The notes beneath the pieces are model-generated. The model was not told the DNA's origin. It worked only from the letters and a program-made list of their open reading frames with translations, and did no database searches. Below are positions 1 through 7,385 of a stretch of DNA of 64,000 nt, piece after piece. Position 1 is the stretch's first letter, and each line of letters starts with the position of its first letter. Source of the stretch: Arthrobacter sp. Br18 (lineage in GTDB: Bacteria; Actinomycetota; Actinomycetes; Actinomycetales; Micrococcaceae); contig NZ_KI914899.1 of NCBI RefSeq assembly GCF_000520555.1, forward strand, positions 1-64,000, read 5' to 3'. Both the position numbers and the translations under genes were made by a program.

Positions 1-1794
1 ACCGACGCCAACGGCGTCGCAACGTTCAGCAACCTGCTGATCGACAAGCCCGGCACCGGATACACCCTCATCGCCTCCAGCGCCGGCCTCGTTTCTGCGA
101 CCAGCACCGCGTTCACGGTCGGCTCATCCCAGCTGGTGTTCACCACGGCAGCGCTGAGCGGGACGGCAGCGATGACAGCGAACCTGGGTCCCATCACCAT
201 CCGGCGCGTGGACGCCGCCGGCAACCCTGTCCCGGCACCCGCGGCCGGGTTCCCCGTAAGCCTTACCTCGACGTCCACCGGTGCCAGTTCCTTCGCCGCG
301 ACCGGCAACGGCGCGGCCATCACCACCATCACCATCCCGGCCGGGGCTTCCACCGCCACGTTCTACTACGGGGACAACCGGACCGGATCCCCCAGTCTCC
401 GTGTCAGCTCCACCGGGACGGTCAGCGCCTTTCAAACCCAGACCATCACCGCCGCGCCGGCCGCGAAGCTGGTGTACACCACCCCGCCGGTGTCCGGTCC
501 GACCTCGACCGCCGCGAACCTCGGTCCGCTGACCGTGCAACTCCAGGACACCTTCAGCAACCCAGCCGCCGCACCCGCGGGAGGAACCGTCATCACCCTG
601 TCCTCCAACTCCACCGGAACCCGCACCTTCTCCACCACGCAGGGCTCCGCCACCACCGTCACCTCGGTCAGCATCCCGGCCGGCTCGACTGCGACCTCCT
701 TCTTCTACGGAGACACCAAAACCGGCACCCCCAGGATCACTGCCTCCGCAAACGGTCTCACCGGTGCGTTCCAGGACGGGACCATCACCACCCCCGTGGC
801 CACCCAGCTCGCCATCACCACCGCAGCACCCTTCGGCACCACCGCGTCCACTGCGAACCTCGGCCCGATCACCGTCGAACTTCGCGACGCAGCAGGCGCG
901 CCCGTCGCCGCGCTCACCGGCGGCAAAGCCCTGAGCATTACCTCAACCTCCACCGGGACCCGCACCTTCTCCACCACGCAGGGCTCCGCCACCACCAGCC
1001 AGATCACCATCCCCCCTGGAGCCACAACCGTCACGTTCTACTACGGAGACACCACGGCAGGATCCCCCACGCTCACCGTCGCGTCCGCAGGACTCAGCAG
1101 CACCACCCAAACACCCATCGTCCGCGCCGGCGCCGCGTCCCGCATCACCTACACCAGCGCTCCCGCCACCGGAACCGCGGCCACCACCGCGAGCCTTGGC
1201 CCGATCACTGTCCAACTGCAGGACACCTTCGGCAACCCAGCCCTGGCTCCAGCCGCAGGAACAACACTCACCCCCTCCTCCTCATCGACCGGAACCCGCG
1301 TGTTCTCCTCCACCCGTGGAGCTACGACCGGAGTAGCTTCCCTCACTGTCCCCGCCGGAACCTCCACCACCACGTTCTACTACGGTGACACCCAGGCAGG
1401 ATCCCCCACGCTCACCGTCGCGTCCGCAGGACTCACCGCAGCAAGCCAGCCCCAGACCATTACCGCCGCGGCACCAGCCAGAGTCCAGTATCTGCAGCCA
1501 CCCACGAACGTGCGTAAGAACATCACTTTCTCACCCACCGTTACAGCTTTGGTCGTCGACCAATTCGGCAACCGGACCACCAGCACCACGGCAGTCACCA
1601 TCGCACTACGGACCAGCACAGGCGCAACCGGGGCCCGTGGCACCCTAAGTGGTTCAACCACCGTCAACGCGGTGGCCGGTGTCGCAACCTTCAGCAACCT
1701 CACCCTCGGTGGACCAGCCAGCGGCCAATACACGCTGCATATCAGCACCTCCGCCCTTACCGCCAGCCTCAGTCCTATCTTCACCGTGACCTGA
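1..1794 (+). CDS. Ig-like repeat surface/secreted protein, 5' end outside window
   Basis: The frame is open from the first base and ends at a TGA at 1792-1794, so at least 597 C-terminal residues are present and the start lies upstream. The protein is Thr/Ser/Ala/Gly-rich and is built from modules of about 112 residues. Each module begins with a hydrophobic strand followed by a LGPITV-type strand and a Q/R-D-x-x-G-NP turn, and closes with a FYYGDT segment. This is the look of bacterial Ig-like or invasin-type domains in secreted or cell-surface proteins. The last module differs and resembles Big_1-type repeats (VVDQFGN). No LPXTG motif, transmembrane anchor or wall-binding domain follows the last repeat. 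Function is probably structural or adhesive; the missing N-terminus prevents a better call. Confidence 0.8.
   Translation, partial: TDANGVATFSNLLIDKPGTGYTLIASSAGLVSATSTAFTVGSSQLVFTTAALSGTAAMTANLGPITIRRVDAAGNPVPAPAAGFPVSLTSTSTGASSFAATGNGAAITTITIPAGASTATFYYGDNRTGSPSLRVSSTGTVSAFQTQTITAAPAAKLVYTTPPVSGPTSTAANLGPLTVQLQDTFSNPAAAPAGGTVITLSSNSTGTRTFSTTQGSATTVTSVSIPAGSTATSFFYGDTKTGTPRITASANGLTGAFQDGTITTPVATQLAITTAAPFGTTASTANLGPITVELRDAAGAPVAALTGGKALSITSTSTGTRTFSTTQGSATTSQITIPPGATTVTFYYGDTTAGSPTLTVASAGLSSTTQTPIVRAGAASRITYTSAPATGTAATTASLGPITVQLQDTFGNPALAPAAGTTLTPSSSSTGTRVFSSTRGATTGVASLTVPAGTSTTTFYYGDTQAGSPTLTVASAGLTAASQPQTITAAAPARVQYLQPPTNVRKNITFSPTVTALVVDQFGNRTTSTTAVTIALRTSTGATGARGTLSGSTTVNAVAGVATFSNLTLGGPASGQYTLHISTSALTASLSPIFTVT
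130..1479 (+). repeat. Four tandem ~336-342 bp coding repeats (Ig-like modules)
   Basis: Equivalent module starts occur at 130, 466, 805 and 1141, and a diverged fifth begins at 1480, giving periods of 336, 339, 336 and 339 bases. Parts are almost identical at DNA level. The block encoding TRTFSTTQGSATT occurs near 616 and again near 955, and the block encoding AGSPTLTVASAGL occurs near 1057 and again near 1396. Such identity points to recent duplication or gene conversion between modules. Confidence 0.85.
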
Positions 1795-1886
1795 AACTCG
1801 ACCCGTGCAGCAGCTCACAGGGTTTCGGCCGGCTTTTCCCCACCGGTGGTCTGCTCGAGGAATGCAGCGGTGGAGGAATTACTCAT

Positions 1887-2555
1887 TCAGGGGTTGAGGC
1901 ATGCAGCGATCTCCGCGCAGTGCCGCACTGTCACATCCGGTGCCGTCGCGTACGCCGGGAATGCGGCTCCGTCCCGGTTGAGCCAGACGGTCCTCAGCCC
2001 GGCACGCGCAGCGCCGTCGATATCCCAGGGATGAACCGCGACCAGCGCAATGTCCGGCAGGGGCGTGGAGCAGGCCTCCGCCGCGTAGCCGTAGGCCGAG
2101 GCCGCCGGTTTCCACCGGGGCGCGTCCTCCACAGAAAGAACTTCCTCGAAGTGGCCGCGCAGACCGGCCCTTTCCAGCAGCGAGGTTGCCGTACCTGCCG
2201 CGCCGTTCGTCAGGGCAGCCACCCGTATCCCCCGCCGGGCCAGGGCGGCAAGGCCGTCAGCCACATCGGAATGCACGGGTAACTGCTGGAAAGCATCCAG
2301 CAGTTGGCCGACGGCGTCGTCCAGGTTCCGGTTGAGGGGCTCGGCAGCGAGGACTCTCCGGAGTGATCCCCCCGCCAGTTCGGCAAAGCGCGGGTTGACG
2401 CCCGCGGCAGTCAGGGCAAACCCGTCACGCAGGAGCGAGGCGAACCATAACGCCGCAGTTCCCGGCGGAGCGCCCACCTCCTCGAAGTGCTGCGCCATGC
2501 CCCCCATATCGGAGAGCGTCTCGTTGACGTCGAAGAGAACAAGAGAACACTTCAT
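1887..2555 (-). CDS. HAD-superfamily hydrolase, haloacid dehalogenase type II-like
   Basis: This 222-residue protein opens with the HAD motif I (LVLFDVNETL, nucleophile Asp9 followed by Asn rather than the more common Asp). A motif II Thr in AALTNGAAGT and a motif III Lys in DAPRWKPA follow, with the acidic motif IV region near HPWDIDGA. Length and the DVNETL signature match type II haloacid dehalogenases, which hydrolyse L-2-haloacids; many members of the family are in fact phosphatases, so the substrate is uncertain. Its start is one base from the stop of the upstream DUF2630 gene, so the two are probably co-transcribed. Confidence 0.8.
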   Translation of the reverse strand: MKCSLVLFDVNETLSDMGGMAQHFEEVGAPPGTAALWFASLLRDGFALTAAGVNPRFAELAGGSLRRVLAAEPLNRNLDDAVGQLLDAFQQLPVHSDVADGLAALARRGIRVAALTNGAAGTATSLLERAGLRGHFEEVLSVEDAPRWKPAASAYGYAAEACSTPLPDIALVAVHPWDIDGAARAGLRTVWLNRDGAAFPAYATAPDVTVRHCAEIAACLNP

Positions 2556-2804
2556 CTACTGGCGGTAGCCCTCGACCTGGCTGATGGGCCGCGGGTCGGC
2601 TTCCGCGGGGTTCCCACCCGCGTCGGCTTTGGCGCGGCGCTGCCGGAGCAGGTCCCAGCACTGGTCCAGGTCCTCCTCAACGCGCTTCAGCCGCATTTTC
2701 TGTTCCGGATCCGTGCCGCCGTCCCTGGCGGGGGACCCTCCACGAAGGTCGTGCTCTTCCTTGACCAGCACCTGTATGCGCTGGAGGATGTCCTGGTCGT
2801 TCAC
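2556..2804 (-). CDS. DUF2630 family protein
   Basis: An 82-residue, highly charged protein of the actinobacterial DUF2630 family. It starts with the family-typical MNDQDILQRIQ and has a central predicted helix with the QCWDLLRQRRAKADAG segment near its C-terminus. No membrane segment or enzymatic motif is visible. The function of the family is unknown. The gene ends directly against the start of the HAD hydrolase gene, suggesting a two-gene transcript starting in the 2805-2971 gap. Confidence 0.85.
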   Translation of the reverse strand: MNDQDILQRIQVLVKEEHDLRGGSPARDGGTDPEQKMRLKRVEEDLDQCWDLLRQRRAKADAGGNPAEADPRPISQVEGYRQ

Positions 2805-2971
2805 GGTGTCTCCCTCTGGCTAGCCTTCCATCCATCAGGCTACCCACGCCCGGTCCCGGGTGCCACCACGATTTCGTCCGGCGTGGTGAACGCCTACCGC
2901 ATCCGGCGGCACATCTTCCGTGCCGAATTGGGCAGGCGCGCCCAATGCCCTAAACTGTGGAAGAACCATTT

Positions 2972-3048
2972 GCCTGTGTAGCTCAGTCTGGTAGAGCATC
3001 CGCTTCACACGCGGAAGGCCCGGGGATCGAGGCCCCGCGCAGGCACCA
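2972..3048 (+). tRNA. tRNA-Val (anticodon CAC), CCA encoded
   Basis: A full cloverleaf can be drawn. Acceptor arm GCCTGTG (2972-2978) pairs with CGCAGGC (3038-3044), followed by A and an encoded CCA (3046-3048). The anticodon loop reads TTCACAC with anticodon CAC for Val. The T loop is ATCGAGG, unusual in having A in place of the first T of TTC. Confidence 0.95.
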
Positions 3049-3092
3049 TTTTCCCCTTGCCATACCCTCCCGCGGCTGCCAAGGATGAAGGC

Positions 3093-3890
3093 ATGGACTT
3101 TTCACCCAACACCGCAATCGTTACAGGATCCGACTCGGGAATCGGCCGCGCTACAGCGTTGGCCCTCGCCGACGCCGGATGCGACGTCGGTATCACCTGG
3201 CACTCGGACTCCGACGGCGCCGAGGAAACGGCGCGTCTGGTCCGCGAGCGTGGACAGAAAGCCGCCGTGGCGCGGCTTGACACCACTGATGCCCCCGGGT
3301 GTGGGGATGTGGTGGATCAGCTTGCGAAAGAACTGGGCGGTGTCGACATCTTCGTGAACAACGCAGGGGTCAACGGCGGCACTCTGTTCATGGACACGGA
3401 CTGGGACACGTGGCGCGGCACCATGGCCGCCAACCTCGACGGTGCCTTCGTCTGCATCCAGCGGGCGGCCCGCCACATGCTCGACGCCGGCAGGGGCGGC
3501 CGCATCATCGCGGTGACCAGCGTGCACCAGGAACAACCGCGCGTAGGGTCCGCAGCCTACGACGCATCGAAGCACGGACTCGGCGGCCTCATCCGGACGA
3601 TCGCCCTCGAACTGGCCGGCCGGGGGATTACGGCCAACGCCGTCCTGCCCGGTGAAATCTCCACCCCCATGAACGACGCCGGCGATCAGGACCCCCGCGA
3701 GGTGGACCGCCCCGGAATCCCCGTGGGCAGGCCGGGCGACGCCCGCGAGGTGGCCGCCGTGATCGCCTTCCTCGCCTCGCCCGCATCAAGCTACGTCAAC
3801 GGCGCGTCCTTCGTGGTGGACGGAGGCATGCTGCAGATGGGGCCGCAGGCAGGATCCCACCTCACGAGCGGGGATTGGCGCACCCTGTGA
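3093..3890 (+). CDS. SDR family NAD(P)-dependent oxidoreductase
   Basis: A 265-residue classical short-chain dehydrogenase. The Rossmann glycine motif TGSDSGIG lies near the N-terminus, NNAG follows in the middle, the catalytic Ser is in VTSVHQ, and the YxxxK pair is in YDASKHG. The C-terminal VDGGM motif is also present. The start was set at the ATG giving MDFSPNTAIVTG, which places the nucleotide motif at the usual distance; an upstream in-frame extension would begin next to the tRNA. The family oxidises or reduces alcohol and carbonyl groups, and the substrate cannot be read from the sequence. Confidence 0.85.
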   Translation: MDFSPNTAIVTGSDSGIGRATALALADAGCDVGITWHSDSDGAEETARLVRERGQKAAVARLDTTDAPGCGDVVDQLAKELGGVDIFVNNAGVNGGTLFMDTDWDTWRGTMAANLDGAFVCIQRAARHMLDAGRGGRIIAVTSVHQEQPRVGSAAYDASKHGLGGLIRTIALELAGRGITANAVLPGEISTPMNDAGDQDPREVDRPGIPVGRPGDAREVAAVIAFLASPASSYVNGASFVVDGGMLQMGPQAGSHLTSGDWRTL

Positions 3891-4021
3891 TCAGCACCGC
3901 CGTCGGCACCGCCGTCAGCCTGCCCGGCATCACCGAACCCAACCTTGATGCTTCGACGATCGCCACCATCTTCCGGGGCGCCGCCGAGGCCATCGAGACC
4001 ATCGGGATGGGAGAACTGTAA
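3887..4021 (+). CDS. Short hypothetical ORF overlapping the SDR stop
   Basis: A GTG at 3887 overlaps the TGA of the SDR gene (GTGA) and opens a 44-codon frame ending in TAA. The product contains LPGITEPNLDASTIATIF and ends EAIETIGMGEL. It reads like the C-terminal piece of a larger protein, so it may be a remnant or a genuine coupled microprotein. I do not recognise the family. Confidence 0.3.
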   Translation: MISTAVGTAVSLPGITEPNLDASTIATIFRGAAEAIETIGMGEL

Positions 4022-4024
4022 CCG

Positions 4025-4582
4025 CTAGATCCCGGTACCCAGCCGCGGTCCGCCCGAGTCCGGATCATCCAGGGACCGGTCGGGCACATTGCCGTCGGCC
4101 GGTGCGCCTTCCCCGACAACCCCGGACGGCGGCGCACTGACGTCCCCGCGCCAGGCACCGCTTTCGCCGCCGCTCTTCTCGATGAACTCCTTGAACCGCT
4201 TGAGGTCTCCCTTGACCTGCGCGGCGTCCGCGTTCACCACGGCGCCAATTTTTTCCGTGAAGGTTTCGGGGTGCCAGTCGATCTGCACCATGAGGCGTGT
4301 GGTGCTCTCGTCGAGCCGGTGGAAGGTCACCACTCCTGCATGGGACTCGCCGTCGGTGCTCTTCCATGCCACGCGCTCGTCCGGGTGCTGCTCGGTGATT
4401 TCGGCGTCGAACTCGCGCCGAACCCCGCCGATGCTCGTCACCCAGTGGGTGAGGGTGTCGGAGGTCTGCGTGATGGATTCGACACCGCTCATGAATTTGG
4501 GGAAAGTCTCGAACTGGGTCCACTGGTTGTACGCAGTGCTCACCGGCACTGCAACGTCGATTGATTCCTGAACTTTCGCCAT
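4025..4582 (-). CDS. SRPBCC family protein (polyketide cyclase/dehydrase-like)
   Basis: This 185-residue protein begins MAKVQESIDVAVPVSTAYNQ, the typical first strand and helix of the START/Bet v 1-like SRPBCC fold (residues about 3-150). A hydrophilic Gly/Asp-rich tail of about 40 residues follows. The ATG at 4582 is preceded by AGGGAG at good spacing, so the 19-codon upstream extension is not needed. Members bind small hydrophobic ligands or act as cyclases; many actinobacterial ones near stress genes are of unknown role. It diverges from dps with about 216 bases between them. Confidence 0.8.
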   Translation of the reverse strand: MAKVQESIDVAVPVSTAYNQWTQFETFPKFMSGVESITQTSDTLTHWVTSIGGVRREFDAEITEQHPDERVAWKSTDGESHAGVVTFHRLDESTTRLMVQIDWHPETFTEKIGAVVNADAAQVKGDLKRFKEFIEKSGGESGAWRGDVSAPPSGVVGEGAPADGNVPDRSLDDPDSGGPRLGTGI

Positions 4583-4798
4583 GAATTTGCTCCCTCGTAG
4601 AGACTTCGACCTTCCGATCCGCTGCCCCGAAAGGGTCACAGGCCGGTAAAACCGTAAGTACCCTTAGAATATGCAGATCGGTTGGATTTGGCCAACACGC
4701 GGGTCTAGGGTGAAAGTGATCCGCGCGGCCACCGCAGCGATGAATTCCGTCGGTTCCATACTGCCCAGGCGGGCACTTTTCCTACTACTGGAGGATCC

Positions 4799-5278
4799 AT
4801 GAAAGCTTCACCCACCCTCACGGACAATATGCAGGCAGTTCTGGTCGACCTCATTGAACTGCACCTCCAGGGCAAGCAGGCCCACTGGAACGTCGTGGGC
4901 AAGAACTTCCGTGACATGCACCTGCAACTCGATGAGATCATCGACGACGCCCGACTGTTCGCCGATCAGCTGGCTGAACGTATGCGCGCCCTCCACGCCG
5001 TCCCCGACGGGCGCAGCACAGCCGTTGCGAAGGGCTCCTCCCTCAACGAATTTCCCGCAGGACTGGTCTCGACCCAGGACACCGTCACCCTGGTGGTGCG
5101 GATGCTGAACGCCGCCGTCAAGACCATGCGCGACGTCCACGACCAGATCGATGAGGAAGACCCGACCACCGCGGATATCCTGCACGGTTTCATCGAGAAA
5201 CTCGAGCAGTACGCGTGGATGGTCGATGCCGAGAACATGACACCGACCGCCAAAGTCACCGAACCGGCTGCCGTCTAG
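4799..5278 (+). CDS. dps: Dps-family DNA starvation/ferritin-like protein
   Basis: A 159-residue Dps. The protein assembles into a 12-subunit shell that oxidises Fe(II) with peroxide and may coat DNA in stress. The ferroxidase ligands are visible at the inter-subunit site: His29 (QAHWNV), His41 and Asp45 (DMHLQLDEI), then Asp56 and Glu60 (ADQLAER). Their spacing matches E. coli Dps. The N-terminus is short and lacks a Lys-rich tail, so DNA binding may be weak. The start has a clear GGAGG ribosome binding site 7 bases upstream. Confidence 0.93.
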   Translation: MKASPTLTDNMQAVLVDLIELHLQGKQAHWNVVGKNFRDMHLQLDEIIDDARLFADQLAERMRALHAVPDGRSTAVAKGSSLNEFPAGLVSTQDTVTLVVRMLNAAVKTMRDVHDQIDEEDPTTADILHGFIEKLEQYAWMVDAENMTPTAKVTEPAAV

Positions 5279-5321
5279 CCGCGCTGCCTGCTCATGGGTC
5301 TTCGTTACCGAACGACGAAAG

Positions 5322-6068
5322 TCAACGACGACGGCCCCGCCGGCCGGGCGGCGACGCTTTTTTCGGCTTCCCCTGGATCGGTTTGGCTCCGGAACTCTTC
5401 CCGCCGGAGCCCTTCGATCCGGCATTCCTCCCGCCGGCCTCCCGGGAGCCGGCCTTTTTGGCCGCCGCCTTCTGTGAGGCACTTCGCTTCGCATCAGCCG
5501 GTTCCTGGGCTGACGGCTGACGCGAACTCCGCTCGGTCCGCCCCCGCACAATACCGATGAACTCCTCGACATCGGGTGACCCGTTGCCCTCAAGCCACGC
5601 GATGCCGATTACGGTGCCGGGCAACTCCGGCACCGGACGGTGGACCGCGTCCCTGCGCATGTACAGCCGGGCGAGGGACATCGGCAGGACCACAACACCA
5701 GCCCCGGACGCTGCCACCTCCACTGCGGTCTTCGGCCCGCCGCACTCTTCGACGCTGAGCCGATGTGCGGCCTCGAGCTCGGCCAGGGGAACCTCCTCAT
5801 AGAGGGACAGCTCGTTCTCCCTGGACATCACCACCACTGCCTGTTCCTCGTACAGGGGAATGACGTGCAGCCCCTGGCGCCCAATCGGCAGCCGCACGAA
5901 AAGCGCATCGAATCCGGCGGCCTGCAGCGCCGGGAGGGCGTCGTCGTCGTGGGGGTGAAGTTCAAGCTCGACCCCGGGGTGCCGTTTCCGCCACCGGGCC
6001 GCCCACTTGCCCGGCGTGACGCCTGCGACAAACCCCACGGACAGGGATCGGGGCTGGAGCTCGGGCAC
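5322..6068 (-). CDS. LysR substrate-binding domain protein without HTH, basic Lys/Ala tail
   Basis: The 248-residue product starts within the effector-binding fold of LysR regulators (SLSVGFVAGVTPGKWAARWR onward, residues about 8-170). It has no N-terminal winged helix, so it cannot bind DNA in the usual LysR way. The last 75 residues form a low-complexity basic tail rich in Lys, Ala, Gly, Ser and Arg (AAAKKAGSREAGGRNAG), resembling tails of histone H1-like bacterial proteins. The tail might give non-specific DNA or RNA binding (inference). It diverges by 56 bases from a DUF5997 gene, an association I recall from other actinobacteria. Confidence 0.8.
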   Translation of the reverse strand: MPELQPRSLSVGFVAGVTPGKWAARWRKRHPGVELELHPHDDDALPALQAAGFDALFVRLPIGRQGLHVIPLYEEQAVVVMSRENELSLYEEVPLAELEAAHRLSVEECGGPKTAVEVAASGAGVVVLPMSLARLYMRRDAVHRPVPELPGTVIGIAWLEGNGSPDVEEFIGIVRGRTERSSRQPSAQEPADAKRSASQKAAAKKAGSREAGGRNAGSKGSGGKSSGAKPIQGKPKKASPPGRRGRRR

Positions 6069-6124
6069 AGGTTCACACTAACGCACGGGACATCCACCTG
6101 CGCCGGGCCGGTTAAGCTGGATGG

Positions 6125-6520
6125 ATGACCCCCGCAAAAGCACCACAGACCATGAAGCCCGCCACTGCGGCCAAGAAACTGGGGATTTATCTTCCCGCGG
6201 CTCCCCAGGAATTCCAGGACCGTGAGCTGACGCGGGCCGCGTTCAACGAACTGCAGCAGACACCACCGGAATGGCTTGCGGAACTGCGGCGGACAGGGCC
6301 CCACCCCCGACCGGTCGTGGCACAGAAACTCGGAATATCGATCGGCGGACTGGCCCGCGGGGGAATCACCGATCCGCTCACCACTGCGGACATCACCGCA
6401 CTCCTGCAGGCGCCTCCCGCCTGGCTTGTCACCGAACGGTCCACGCAGGCCGCGGTCCGCGCCGAAGCGGAACGGGTCAAGGAGCGCGACCTCCAGCGCC
6501 AGAAGCAGAACGACGACTGA
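6125..6520 (+). CDS. DUF5997 family protein
   Basis: A 131-residue protein of the actinobacterial DUF5997 family. It has the typical opening KPATAAKKLGIYLPAAPQEF and a C-terminal charged helix (AEAERVKERDLQRQKQ). No catalytic motif or membrane segment is visible, and the family has no assigned function. The divergent arrangement with the HTH-less LysR effector-domain gene suggests shared regulation, or that the two proteins work together. Confidence 0.85.
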   Translation: MTPAKAPQTMKPATAAKKLGIYLPAAPQEFQDRELTRAAFNELQQTPPEWLAELRRTGPHPRPVVAQKLGISIGGLARGGITDPLTTADITALLQAPPAWLVTERSTQAAVRAEAERVKERDLQRQKQNDD

Positions 6521-6573
6521 CCCGGTCCGCTGCACCGCCACGGAGGGGACCCGTGCTGCGGTGATTGACTTAA

Positions 6574-6589
6574 TAGAACACGTATTCGA
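6574..6589. promoter_or_regulatory. LexA/SOS box upstream of imuA'
   Basis: The 16-mer TAGAACACGTATTCGA is a near-perfect inverted repeat close to the actinobacterial LexA consensus TCGAACRNNYGTTCGA. It sits 10 bases before the GTG of the imuA'-like gene, so LexA bound here would block transcription of the mutagenesis operon until DNA damage. Confidence 0.85.
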
Positions 6590-6599
6590 ATATTGACGA

Positions 6600-7385
6600 G
6601 TGACACCATCAGCTGCAGGGGCGCTCGGACGCAAGGGGCCTCCCGACCCCGGGCTTTCCGGCTCGTCGGCTCTGCAGCCGGACGTCAGTTCCCTTCCTGA
6701 TCTCCAGTTCCGCATCAACCAGATGCAATCGAGCCGGCTGGATTCGCGGAGGCTTCCCACTGTTCCTGCGCTGGCAAAGATCCTCCCCGGAGGAGGCCTG
6801 CAGTCCGGTGGCTCCTACGCGGTGCGGAACTCCGCCACCCTGGCCATGGCGCTCCTCGCCGGCCCGTCGGCAACGGGTGCCTGGTGCAGCGTTGTAGGGC
6901 TGCCCGAATTCAGCGTGGAGGCCGCCGAAGAGTTTGGGATCAACCTGGAGCGGCTCATCCTGGTTCCGGATCCCGGGGCCCAGTGGCTCACCGTGACGGC
7001 AGCGCTCGTGGATGTGGTCTCCGTTGTGCTGACACGCTCCCCCGCACACCTTGCCCCTTCGGATACCGCACGGCTGAAGTCCCGGCTTCGGCAGCGCGGA
7101 GCCGTGCTGATCACCCAGGGCACCTGGCAGCAGTGCGATTCAACCCTGAGTATCGCCGAGAGTGCCTGGGAGGGATTGGGGGCAGGAACCGGCCACCTCC
7201 GAACCCGCAGGATGAAGATCACCGCCACCAATCCGGCCGGCCGGCTGCGTCATACCTATGTGGGTCTGACCGATCTGCAGCGGAGCCCCTGGCAGGCCTC
7301 CGGCGCCGGCGCCGCAGGAGAACGTTCCCCTACCCCCCACGACGGCGGTGCCCTGTTCCAGCCGGCCCTGAAAAAGTCCTCATGA
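6600..7385 (+). CDS. ImuA'-like RecA-related accessory protein of the mutasome
   Basis: This 261-residue protein occupies the first position of an imuA'-imuB-dnaE2 operon and has a RecA-like core (LAKILPGGGLQSGGSYAVR, then SVVGLPEFSVEAAEEFGI). The usual P-loop GKT/S is replaced by SGGSYAVRNS, so ATP binding is doubtful. In mycobacteria ImuA' interacts with ImuB and is needed for damage-induced mutagenesis by DnaE2. The GTG start lies just after a LexA box. The last codons overlap the ATG of imuB (ATGA), indicating translational coupling. Confidence 0.8.
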   Translation: MTPSAAGALGRKGPPDPGLSGSSALQPDVSSLPDLQFRINQMQSSRLDSRRLPTVPALAKILPGGGLQSGGSYAVRNSATLAMALLAGPSATGAWCSVVGLPEFSVEAAEEFGINLERLILVPDPGAQWLTVTAALVDVVSVVLTRSPAHLAPSDTARLKSRLRQRGAVLITQGTWQQCDSTLSIAESAWEGLGAGTGHLRTRRMKITATNPAGRLRHTYVGLTDLQRSPWQASGAGAAGERSPTPHDGGALFQPALKKSS

